Assembly: GCF_008087085.1 (NCBI RefSeq) | Contig: NZ_VIYJ01000005.1 | Span: 434,001 to 498,000 of the forward strand | Origin: Nocardioides rubriscoriae | GTDB lineage: Bacteria; Actinomycetota; Actinomycetes; Propionibacteriales; Nocardioidaceae | Direction of reading: 5' to 3' | DNA length: 64,000 bases | In this document: positions 30,547-40,360 of the stretch, one piece after another | Layout of the letters: each line of letters opens with the position of its first letter | How positions within the stretch are numbered: the stretch's first letter is position 1 | Program-made: the position numbers and the translations under genes | Notes under the pieces: model-generated | The model's database searches: none | What the model was told of the DNA's origin: nothing | The model's input: only the letters and a program-made list of their open reading frames with translations

Positions 30547-31404
30547 CTACTCCCGCACCAGCGTGACGGTGCGCTCCCCCGGCTCGAAGCCGAGGCCGCG
30601 ATAGAGCACGGCCGGGACGGGGTGGTCCTGGTCGCCGCGCGGGCAGACCAGCGCCTGGGTGGCCCCCGCCGCCCGGGCGGCGGCCAGCGCGGCGAGGCTG
30701 ACGGCGCTGGCCAGCCCGCGCCGCTGGTGCTCCGGTGCGCAGCCGACCGGCTCGACCAGGGCGACCCCGGTCGCGTCGTCGAGCCAGACCAGGCACGAGG
30801 CGACCCAGGAGCCGTCGGCGGCGATCGCGACCCGGTCGAGGTCGGCGCGGTAGGGCGGGGTGGCCATCAGGGCGTCGTACGCCGCCGTGGTGACCTGCGA
30901 CGAACCGCCGGGCGGCGTCCAGGCGGCCCGGTGGCAGGCGGCGCGCGGAGCCGCCTCGCCCGACTGCACCGCGCGCAGCCGGTAGCCCGGCACGTCCGGC
31001 ACCGGGCGCAGCCGGGCGAGGTCGAGGTGGTGGTGGGTGAACCACGGGCCCTTCTCCGGCACGAACCCCGCCTCGCCGAGCACGGTCAGCAGCAGGTGCT
31101 CGGAGGCCAGCACCATCGTGCGGGTGACCTCGGCCGGCGTCTGGTCGAGGAACCACGCGACCACCTCGCGGGCCACGTCGGTGGCCCAGGGGTGCGTGCT
31201 GTCCACGCACAGTTCGAGCCAGTCGGGCTCCTCGGCCCAGCCCCAGCCGACGACCCGGCCGTCCTCGACCCAGGTGCGCACCACGTCGGAGGTCGACTCG
31301 GCGTACCGCGCGCTCCACGCGAGCTGACCCGGGTGGTGGCGGGCGGCGCGCGTCCACGTGCGCGACGCGAGGGACTGCAGGGCCAGGAGGTCGTCGTCGC
31401 GCAC
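30547..31404 (-). CDS. GNAT family N-acetyltransferase (two-domain)
   Basis: A 285-residue acetyltransferase with two GNAT-like halves. The N-terminal half (about 1-135) is degenerate, whereas the C-terminal half has the acetyl-CoA-binding motif A, VEPVGCAPEHQRRGLASAVSLAAL (Q/R-x2-G-x-A pattern near 222-235), followed by the motif-B segment ending VLYRGLGFEPGERT. The acceptor molecule cannot be told from sequence. GTG 31404 is the most upstream start consistent with the reading frame. It stands alone, convergent with the reductase and divergent from the wrbA-like gene. Confidence 0.87.
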   Translation of the reverse strand: MRDDDLLALQSLASRTWTRAARHHPGQLAWSARYAESTSDVVRTWVEDGRVVGWGWAEEPDWLELCVDSTHPWATDVAREVVAWFLDQTPAEVTRTMVLASEHLLLTVLGEAGFVPEKGPWFTHHHLDLARLRPVPDVPGYRLRAVQSGEAAPRAACHRAAWTPPGGSSQVTTAAYDALMATPPYRADLDRVAIAADGSWVASCLVWLDDATGVALVEPVGCAPEHQRRGLASAVSLAALAAARAAGATQALVCPRGDQDHPVPAVLYRGLGFEPGERTVTLVRE

Positions 31405-31477
31405 ACGACGACCTTAGGAGAACGTCACCTCCCCCTGGGTGATTTAAGTTTCATCGATCTCCTGTGATCGTGGCCCC

Positions 31478-32071
31478 ATGACGAAGCTCGCGATCATCTA
31501 CTACTCCGGATTCGGCTCCACCCACGCGATGGCCCAGCGCCTTGCCACGACCGCCGAGGGCCTGGGCGCCGAGGTGCGCCTGCGCCGCGTGCGCGAGACG
31601 GCGCCCGACGACGTGGTGCAGGGCGTGGAGGCGTGGGCCGCCCACGCCGCCTCGGTCGCCGACCAGCCGGTCGCCACGCCCGACGACCTCGACTGGGCCG
31701 ACGCCGCCATCTTCGGCTCGCCGACCCGCTACGGCCACGTCACCAGCCAGCTGCAGTCCTACATCGACACCCTCGGCCCGCTGTGGCAGCAGGGCAAGCT
31801 GGCCGACAAGGTCTACGCGTCGTTCGTCTCCAGCTCGACACTGCACGGCGGCCAGGAGACGACCCTCGAGGCCATGACCACCACCTACGCCCACTTCGGC
31901 GGGATCATCGTGCCGCCGGGCTACACCGACGGCGTGAAGTTCCAGGACGGCAACCCCTACGGCGTCGGCAAGGTCACCGGTGGCGGTGGCGAGCTCGACG
32001 ACACCGACAACGCCGCGCTCGACCACCTGGTCACCCGGGTCCTCACCGTCGCCGGGAAGCTGGCCGGCTGA
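31478..32071 (+). CDS. wrbA: WrbA-type NAD(P)H:quinone oxidoreductase
   Basis: A flavodoxin-fold FMN enzyme, 197 residues, that reduces quinones by two electrons. It has the FMN phosphate-binding loop YYSGFGSTHAMAQ (about 8-20), the second FMN loop SPTRYGHVTSQLQSY, and FVSSSTLHGGQETT, with GGIIVPPGYT near residue 130. This pattern is typical of WrbA. It starts at ATG 31478. Its last 29 bp overlap the 3' end of the oppositely oriented TetR gene, so the two transcripts could interfere. Confidence 0.92.
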   Translation: MTKLAIIYYSGFGSTHAMAQRLATTAEGLGAEVRLRRVRETAPDDVVQGVEAWAAHAASVADQPVATPDDLDWADAAIFGSPTRYGHVTSQLQSYIDTLGPLWQQGKLADKVYASFVSSSTLHGGQETTLEAMTTTYAHFGGIIVPPGYTDGVKFQDGNPYGVGKVTGGGGELDDTDNAALDHLVTRVLTVAGKLAG

Positions 32072-32720
32072 GCGCCTCGCGCACCGAGGCCACGACCTCC
32101 TCGACGGGCCGGTCGTCCTGCAGCACCACCACCGTGGTGCCCTGCTGGGCGGCCGGCCCGCTCGCGTCCGGCGCGAGCACGCTGGCCATCGCGTCGTCGA
32201 ACTCGTGCCACGGATCGGCGGTCTCGCCGCGCAGCCACCGGCGCAGCACCACGTTGTGGGCCGTGACGACCGAGGCCGCGAGCAGCTCGGCGTGCAGGTC
32301 GACGTCGGGGCCGCCGAGCTCGGCCAGCCAGCGCCGGGCGTGCTCGCGGAAGAGCCGCTGGTAGCCCAGCATGCTGGCGATCTCGCGGTCGCGCAGCGCC
32401 GGCACCGACCGGGTCAGCCGGTAGCGGCTGAGCGCGAGCTGGTCCTCGTCGAGGTACTGCGCCAGGACCAGCGCCGCTGCCTCACGCAGCGCGACCCGGT
32501 AGGAGGCGGGCGTGCCGGTCTCGAGCCGGGCCGCGATCCGCGCCTGCAGGTCGTCGTGGCGCGGGAAGATCACGTCCTCCTTGGACCCGAAGGCCCGGAA
32601 GAACGTCGACCGGCTCACCCCCGCCCGCTCGACGATCTCCTCGACCGTCGTGGCGTCGTACCCCTGCTCGTCGAAGAGGGCGAACGCCGCCTCGACCATG
32701 CGCTCACGCGAGGACGTCAT
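32043..32720 (-). CDS. TetR family transcriptional regulator
   Basis: A 225-residue TetR-type repressor. The DNA-binding helix-turn-helix is near residues 8-55: RERMVEAAFALFDEQGYDATTVEEI then AGVSRSTFFRAFGSKEDVI. The remaining helical region is the ligand and dimer domain and is not conserved. ATG 32720 is chosen because the HTH starts just after it; a longer reading from 32759 would run through the likely operator. It is divergent from an acyl-CoA dehydrogenase, with an inverted repeat between them, so it probably represses that gene and itself in response to an acyl-CoA or fatty acid. Confidence 0.9.
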   Translation of the reverse strand: MTSSRERMVEAAFALFDEQGYDATTVEEIVERAGVSRSTFFRAFGSKEDVIFPRHDDLQARIAARLETGTPASYRVALREAAALVLAQYLDEDQLALSRYRLTRSVPALRDREIASMLGYQRLFREHARRWLAELGGPDVDLHAELLAASVVTAHNVVLRRWLRGETADPWHEFDDAMASVLAPDASGPAAQQGTTVVVLQDDRPVEEVVASVREALSRPASRRR

Positions 32721-32743
32721 GTTGGGATTCTCCACTCCGCGTG

Positions 32744-32779
32744 TGAAACTGGGTCTCACCGCGACGATACCGAGTTTCA
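32744..32779. promoter_or_regulatory. Putative TetR operator between divergent genes
   Basis: The arms TGAAACTGGGT (32744-32754) and ACCGAGTTTCA (32769-32779) form an inverted repeat with 10 of 11 matches, 14 bases apart. The site lies between the TetR gene start and the acyl-CoA dehydrogenase ribosome site. It fits the usual arrangement in which a TetR regulator controls the divergent promoter pair; binding is inferred. Confidence 0.6.
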
Positions 32780-32791
32780 GGGGCGATGAAG

Positions 32792-33952
32792 ATGACCGGC
32801 ACGCAGTTCGACCTGTTCCGCACCAGCGACGACCACGAGGAGCTGCGCGCCGCGGTGCGCGACCTGGTCGCCGACAAGGTGACGCCGTACGCCGCCGAGG
32901 TCGACGAGACCGCGACCTACCCCCAGGCGGCGCACGACGCGCTGGTCGCCTCGGACTTCCACGCCCCGCACGTGCCCGAGGCCTACGACGGCGTCGGCGC
33001 CGACGCGCTGGCCACCTGCATCGTCATCGAGGAGGTCGCCCGCGGCTGCGCCTCGTCGTCGCTGATCCCCGCGGTCAACAAGCTCGGCTCGATGCCGGTC
33101 ATCCTCGGCGCGTCGGAGGAGCTCAAGCAGAAGTACCTCCCGCGCCTGGCCGCCGGCGATGGCTTCTCCTACGGCCTGTCCGAGCGTGACGCCGGCTCCG
33201 ACACCGCCTCGATGAGGACCCGCGCGGTGCGCGACGGCGACGACTGGGTGCTCAACGGCCAGAAGTCGTGGATCACCAACGCCGGGGTCTCGGAGTTCTA
33301 CACCGTCCTGGCCGTCACCGACCCCGACGCGGGGCGCGGCAAGGGCATCAGCGCCTTCGTCGTCGAGAAGGGCGACGAGGGCTTCTCCTTCGGGGCCAAG
33401 GAGCGCAAGCTCGGCATCAAGGGCTCCCCCACCCGCGAACTGATCTTCGACAACGTCCGCATCCCCGGCGACCGCATCATCGGCGAGCCCGGCACCGGCC
33501 TCCCCCTCGCGCTGCGCACCCTCGACCACACCCGCGTCACCATCGGCGCCCAGGCCGTCGGCATCGCCCAGGGCGCCCTCGACCTCGCGGTCGACTACGT
33601 CAAGCAGCGCCAGCAGTTCGGCAAGCGCGTCGCCGACTTCCAGGGCATCCAGTTCATGCTCGCCGACATGGCGATGAAGCTCGAGACCGCACGCCAGATG
33701 GTCTACGTCGCCGCCGCCAAGTCCGAGCGCGACGATCCCGACCTGTCGTTCTTCGGCGCAGCCGCCAAGTGCTACGCCTCCGACGCCGCCATGGAGATCA
33801 CCGTCGACGCCGTCCAGCTGCTCGGCGGCTCCGGCTACACCCAGGACTTCGCCGCCGAGCGGATGATGCGCGACGCCAAGATCACCCAGATCTACGAGGG
33901 CACCAACCAGATCCAGCGCGTCGTCATGGCCCGCCAGCTGCTCGGCCGCTGA
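32792..33952 (+). CDS. Acyl-CoA dehydrogenase
   Basis: A flavoenzyme of 386 residues that introduces a trans-2 double bond into acyl-CoA. It shows FAD-contact GLSERDAGSDTASMRTRA, WITNAGVSEFYTVLAV, the mid-domain QQFGKRVADFQGIQFMLADMA, and a C-terminal IYEGTNQIQRVVMARQLL in which the Glu (about 369) is the usual catalytic base of short-chain enzymes. The second ATG (32792) is preferred over 32786 because AGGGG then sits at normal spacing. It is divergent from a TetR regulator that likely controls it. A twin palindrome follows the stop. Confidence 0.95.
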   Translation: MTGTQFDLFRTSDDHEELRAAVRDLVADKVTPYAAEVDETATYPQAAHDALVASDFHAPHVPEAYDGVGADALATCIVIEEVARGCASSSLIPAVNKLGSMPVILGASEELKQKYLPRLAAGDGFSYGLSERDAGSDTASMRTRAVRDGDDWVLNGQKSWITNAGVSEFYTVLAVTDPDAGRGKGISAFVVEKGDEGFSFGAKERKLGIKGSPTRELIFDNVRIPGDRIIGEPGTGLPLALRTLDHTRVTIGAQAVGIAQGALDLAVDYVKQRQQFGKRVADFQGIQFMLADMAMKLETARQMVYVAAAKSERDDPDLSFFGAAAKCYASDAAMEITVDAVQLLGGSGYTQDFAAERMMRDAKITQIYEGTNQIQRVVMARQLLGR

Positions 33953-33960
33953 CCCACGCC

Positions 33961-34028
33961 GACCCGTCGCGTCTACGCGACGGGTCACCGGCCGAACTCG
34001 TCGACCCGTCGCGTAGACGCGACGGGTC
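33961..34028. terminator. Twin palindromes, likely bidirectional terminator
   Basis: Two 26-base sequences, 33961-33986 and 34003-34028, are exact reverse complements of each other, and each is itself an 11-bp hairpin (GACCCGTCGCG paired with CGCGACGGGTC). They lie between the convergent acyl-CoA dehydrogenase and MarR genes. Either two small hairpins or one long stem can form. There is no T-run, but the position fits termination from both directions. Confidence 0.7.
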
Positions 34029-34041
34029 GACGCGTTGGGGG

Positions 34042-34554
34042 CTACGTCGCGTAGTCGCCGCGGCCGGCGCGGAAGCGCCCGAGGATCTCGACGAGCGTCG
34101 CGATGTCGTCGGGGCTGAGACCGACCTGCTCGAAGACCTGCTCGTTGAGCGCCGCCGTGGCCTGCTCGACGAGCTCGAGGCCCGCCGGCAGCAGCACGAG
34201 GATGGCCGAGCGACCGTCGTCGGGGTTGATGACGCGGTCGATCAGGCCGTCGTCCTTGAGCCGCGCGGCGAGGCTGGTCAGCGACGTCGGGTGCACCTGG
34301 AGGCGGTGCCCGGCGCGCAACATCGTCATCCGCTGCTCGGAGGCGAAGCTCAGCAGCCGCAGCAGCTCGAAGCGGGCGAAGGTCAGCCCGAAGGGCCGCA
34401 GCAGGCCGTCGATCTGGGTGAGCAGCAGCTGTTGGGCGCGCATCACCGACGTGACCGCGGCCATCCCCTCGGCCGCGTCGTCCCAGCCGTGGGCGCGCCA
34501 CTGGCGGCGGGCCTCGGCGATCGGGTCGCGACCGGGTACGGCGGGGGTGCTCAC
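34042..34554 (-). CDS. MarR family transcriptional regulator
   Basis: A 170-residue winged-helix regulator. The DNA-binding region runs through FARFELLRLLSFASEQRMTMLRAGHRLQVHPTSLTSLAARLKDDGLIDRVINPDDGRSAILVLLPAG, with the conserved DGRS of the wing. It starts at GTG 34554; an alternative upstream ATG at 34599 would add a non-conserved extension. It is convergent with the acyl-CoA dehydrogenase and divergent from the sigma factor gene. The target and ligand are unknown. Confidence 0.9.
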   Translation of the reverse strand: MSTPAVPGRDPIAEARRQWRAHGWDDAAEGMAAVTSVMRAQQLLLTQIDGLLRPFGLTFARFELLRLLSFASEQRMTMLRAGHRLQVHPTSLTSLAARLKDDGLIDRVINPDDGRSAILVLLPAGLELVEQATAALNEQVFEQVGLSPDDIATLVEILGRFRAGRGDYAT

Positions 34555-34639
34555 GGCAAGGATCGTAGTGAGGGCCAACCGATCCCGGGCCCGGCGCATC
34601 TCTACGGTTGACCGACCTGACGAGCTGCGGAGCCTCCCG

Positions 34640-35158
34640 ATGCCACCACCGACCGACGCCGACTACACCGAGCTGGTGCACGCCTGCTGGCCCGGGCTCT
34701 ACCGCACGGCGTACCTCCTGCTCGGCGACGCCGCCGAGGCCGAGGACCTCGTGCAGACCGCGCTGGCCAAGACCTACGCGTCGTGGTCGAAGGTGCGCGA
34801 CCTCGAGGCCGCACCGGCCTACGCCCGCACCACCCTGGTCAACACCGCCACCTCCTGGTTCCGGCGCCGGTCGTGGCGCAACGAGCGACCGACCGAGACC
34901 CTGCCCGACCGGCCCGGGCACGAGCACGACCCGACCGACCGGCCGACGCTGGTCGCTGCGCTCGCCCGGCTGGCCCCACGCCAGCGCGCGGTCGTCGTCC
35001 TGCGCTTCTACGACGACCTCAGCGTCGCCGACACCGCCACCGCCCTCGGGGTCACCGAGGGCACCGTCAAGAGCCAGACCTCCGACGCCCTCGCCACGCT
35101 GCGCGCGCTGCTCGGCGACGAGGCCGTCCCGCAGACCCTGGGAGCACACCATGACTGA
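34640..35158 (+). CDS. SigE-family RNA polymerase sigma factor
   Basis: A 172-residue ECF-type sigma factor. Region 2 is near residues 8-75 (YTELVHACWPGLYRTAYLLLGDAAEAEDLVQTALAKTYASW) and region 4 near 105-160 (LAPRQRAVVVLRFYDDLSVADTATALGVTEGTVKSQTSDALATLRALL). This is the actinobacterial SigE-like group, often without a classical anti-sigma. ATG 34640 is chosen since homology begins soon after. It overlaps the next gene by 8 bp (ATGACTGA), so that gene is likely its coupled regulator. Confidence 0.92.
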   Translation: MPPPTDADYTELVHACWPGLYRTAYLLLGDAAEAEDLVQTALAKTYASWSKVRDLEAAPAYARTTLVNTATSWFRRRSWRNERPTETLPDRPGHEHDPTDRPTLVAALARLAPRQRAVVVLRFYDDLSVADTATALGVTEGTVKSQTSDALATLRALLGDEAVPQTLGAHHD

Positions 35159-36251
35159 CCGACTCGCCCTGCTGCTGCACGACGAGGCCGACGGCCTCGT
35201 CGTCCCCCCGGCCCCCGCCGACGCCGTGCTGGCCCGCGGCCGGGGCCTGCGCCGACGCCGGCAGGCCGCCGCGACCGGAGCCGTCGCCGCGGTGGTGGCC
35301 GTGGTCGCCGGCATCGCCCTGGTGGTCCCGGCAGGGTCGCGGCCCTCGGCGCCGGCACCGGCCGCCCCGACGTCCACCTCGCCCGACGTCGGCACGGCCG
35401 CCTACGGCACGGTCTACTCCGAGGACGCGACCGTCCACCTCGGCGACGGTCGTACGGTCACCGTCGACGACCAGGTCGTCGAGGCGCTGCTCCCGGTCTC
35501 GGCCGGCGTCGTCGCGCGGCACGGCGACGACCTCGGCATCACCGACAACACCACTGCGGGGCGCTACACGCTCATCACCCCCGACGGTCGGGCCCGGCCG
35601 CTGGACCTGGTGACCCGGGGGCCGGGGTACGCCGCCGACGCCGACCAGCCCTACCTCGCCTACACGCGCGTCGGGCCCGGCGGGTTGTCGGTGGTGGTCC
35701 ACGACGTCGTGCGCGACCGCGAGGTCGCCTCGATCCCGCTGCCGGGTGCGCAGGAGCACTCGCTGGGCCACGTGTCCCTCGACGGCGACCTCGTCTACGT
35801 GAGGACGAACCCGTCCGAGCTGGTCGTCGACTGGCGCACGGGCCAGGTCACCTCGGGCGTGCGGTCCTACGACGACGTCGTCGACGGGCTCGGCGTCACC
35901 GACGACCGGGTCGTCGACCTGGCCTCGGGCGACACCGTCCTGGAGCGCGACCCGCGCCAGGACCGGACGACCCAGCTGTTCCTGTCGCCGGACGGACGCT
36001 CGGCGGTCGAGTCCAGCATCCGCACCCTGCGCAGCCGCGGCACCCTGGAGATGACGCTGCACGACCTGACCACCGGCGCGTCGTACCCGTTGCTCGACCG
36101 CTTCCTGTTCCCCGGGTGGACCTCGGACGGCTCGGTCTTCGCGCTGCGTGGTGGCGAGCTCACGGTGTGCGAGCCGACCACCGGCGCCTGCACCTCGACG
36201 CCGGCGCCCGTCGACCCCGACGCCCGGGTCACCGTGGTGGGCGGCCGGTGA
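35151..36251 (+). CDS. Membrane protein coupled to the sigma factor, putative regulator
   Basis: A 366-residue protein with a short cytoplasmic N-terminus (about 1-38), a single membrane helix (about 39-60, ATGAVAAVVAVVAGIALVV), and an extracytoplasmic region with repeated short beta segments such as GTVYSEDATVHLGDGRTVTV, resembling a propeller-type fold. No zinc HxxxCxxC anti-sigma motif is present. The 8-bp overlap with the sigma gene suggests it modulates that sigma factor, as seen in SigE-family modules, but this is inferred. The C-terminal region holds one CEPTTGACT pair of cysteines. Confidence 0.8.
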   Translation: MTDRLALLLHDEADGLVVPPAPADAVLARGRGLRRRRQAAATGAVAAVVAVVAGIALVVPAGSRPSAPAPAAPTSTSPDVGTAAYGTVYSEDATVHLGDGRTVTVDDQVVEALLPVSAGVVARHGDDLGITDNTTAGRYTLITPDGRARPLDLVTRGPGYAADADQPYLAYTRVGPGGLSVVVHDVVRDREVASIPLPGAQEHSLGHVSLDGDLVYVRTNPSELVVDWRTGQVTSGVRSYDDVVDGLGVTDDRVVDLASGDTVLERDPRQDRTTQLFLSPDGRSAVESSIRTLRSRGTLEMTLHDLTTGASYPLLDRFLFPGWTSDGSVFALRGGELTVCEPTTGACTSTPAPVDPDARVTVVGGR

Positions 36252-36260
36252 CGACGAGGC

Positions 36261-36680
36261 TCAGCAGGCGCGGACCGTCGACAGGGCGATGGTGGGGCCG
36301 CCGCCGTACTGCTCGGCGTTGATGCCGAAGTAGACGGTGACCCGGCCACCCCGGTCGAAGGTGATCGACCGGACCTTCGAGCTCGTGCCGGGTCGCAGGT
36401 AGGGGATGTCGAGACGCTTGCCGGTCGGCTCGCCGTCGCGCAGGATCGCGGTGGTGCTCGAGCGCTGCCCGTTGCTGTTGTTGTCGAGGCGTACCGACAG
36501 CCGGACGCGGTCACCCCCGTCGACGACGGTCTTGCAGGCAGCGACGGTGGCGGCGTACTTGGTGACCACCGGTCGCAGGCGGGGCCCGGCGGCCTCAGCG
36601 GGTGCCGACAGGGCACCGGCGAGGACCGTCGCGGCGACGGCGGAGGCGAGCAGGGTGCGGGAGCTGCGAGAAGTCGTCAT
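36261..36680 (-). CDS. Small secreted hypothetical protein
   Basis: A 139-residue exported protein of unknown function. A signal peptide (about 1-30, ending PAEA) precedes a mature domain with two cysteines, one in VAACKTVVDG and one at the C-terminal STVRAC, which could form a disulfide. Segments such as RVRLSVRLDNNSNGQRS and GRVTVYFGINAEQYGG indicate beta strands. It starts at ATG 36680, is convergent with the sigma-coupled gene (9-bp gap) and precedes ligA. No family is recognised. Confidence 0.75.
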   Translation of the reverse strand: MTTSRSSRTLLASAVAATVLAGALSAPAEAAGPRLRPVVTKYAATVAACKTVVDGGDRVRLSVRLDNNSNGQRSSTTAILRDGEPTGKRLDIPYLRPGTSSKVRSITFDRGGRVTVYFGINAEQYGGGPTIALSTVRAC

Positions 36681-36730
36681 GGGGTGACCCTGTCAGTCCC
36701 GACGCGACCGCGTGGGGTTATCGGCCACGC

Positions 36731-39608
<2,878 letters not shown>

Positions 39609-39640
39609 CCGCGCCGCGGATCCGTTCACCGAAAAGTCGT

Positions 39641-39670
39641 TTGACCGGGAATGAAACGGATCCGTACTCT
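39641..39670 (+). promoter_or_regulatory. Sigma-70-type promoter of the TetR/efflux operon
   Basis: TTGACC at 39641-39646 and TACTCT at 39665-39670 are separated by 18 bases, fitting a -35/-10 pair for the housekeeping sigma factor. The spacer contains GAAACGGATCCG, which is related to the palindrome immediately downstream, so the TetR protein could block this promoter directly. Confidence 0.6.
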
Positions 39671-39675
39671 CTTGA

Positions 39676-39698
39676 TGGAACGAAACGGTTCCGTTCCA
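39676..39698. promoter_or_regulatory. Putative TetR operator, 23-bp palindrome
   Basis: TGGAACG and CGTTCCA flank a central AAACGGTTC, forming an imperfect 23-base inverted repeat. The core AAACGG-TCCGT also occurs in the upstream promoter spacer (39653-39665), giving two possible binding sites around the -10 box. The location just before the TetR gene is typical of autorepression. Confidence 0.6.
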
Positions 39699-39718
39699 TC
39701 GAGTGACCAAGGACACAC

Positions 39719-40360
39719 ATGGCTCCCACCGTCGGCACGTCGGCCTCCGAGGTCGTCTCCCGACCTCGCGTCGAGGGTGACCGCGAGCAGGAGATCCTCG
39801 ACGCCGCGCTCGACGTCCTCGCCGACGTCGGCTACGACCGGCTCACCATGGACGCGGTCGCCGCCGCGGCGCGCGCGTCCAAGGCCACGCTCTACCGCCG
39901 GTGGAGCTCCAAGGCGCTGCTGGTCATCGACGCGCTGATCTCGCAGAAGCAGGCGCCGCCCCAGCCCTACACCGGCACCCTGCGCGGCGACCTGCTCGGC
40001 ACCTACTGCGGCATGGGCGGGCTGACCGACCAACGCCAGACCGCCATCCTCGGCAGCGTCATCACCGCCATCAGCCGCGACGAGGAGTTCGCCGAGCTCT
40101 TCCGGCGCGACTTCATCGGCCCCAAGCTCGCCGCCACCCGCGAGATCTTCGTGCGGGCCAAGGCCCGCGGCGAGATCCCCCCGCACATCGACATCGACCT
40201 GGTGGCGCCCGCGCTGCCCGGCATCGTCCTGCACCGCCACTTCATGCTCGGCGCCCCGCCCGACCCCGACTTCATCACCCGCGTCCTCGACCAGATCGTC
40301 CTGCCCGCCGTCGCCGTCGGGCCCCACCACTCCCACCCGCACACGAAGGAAGACTCATGA
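39719..40360 (+). CDS. TetR family regulator, autoregulated efflux repressor
   Basis: A 213-residue TetR regulator with its HTH near residues 25-68 (REQEILDAALDVLADVGYDRLTMDAVAAAARASKATLYRRWSSKALLV). It overlaps by ATGA with a DHA2 drug-efflux gene, so it is probably the local repressor of that pump and of itself. ATG 39719 is supported by AAGGA nine bases upstream. An operator-like palindrome and promoter precede it. The inducing ligand is not known. Confidence 0.92.
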   Translation: MAPTVGTSASEVVSRPRVEGDREQEILDAALDVLADVGYDRLTMDAVAAAARASKATLYRRWSSKALLVIDALISQKQAPPQPYTGTLRGDLLGTYCGMGGLTDQRQTAILGSVITAISRDEEFAELFRRDFIGPKLAATREIFVRAKARGEIPPHIDIDLVAPALPGIVLHRHFMLGAPPDPDFITRVLDQIVLPAVAVGPHHSHPHTKEDS

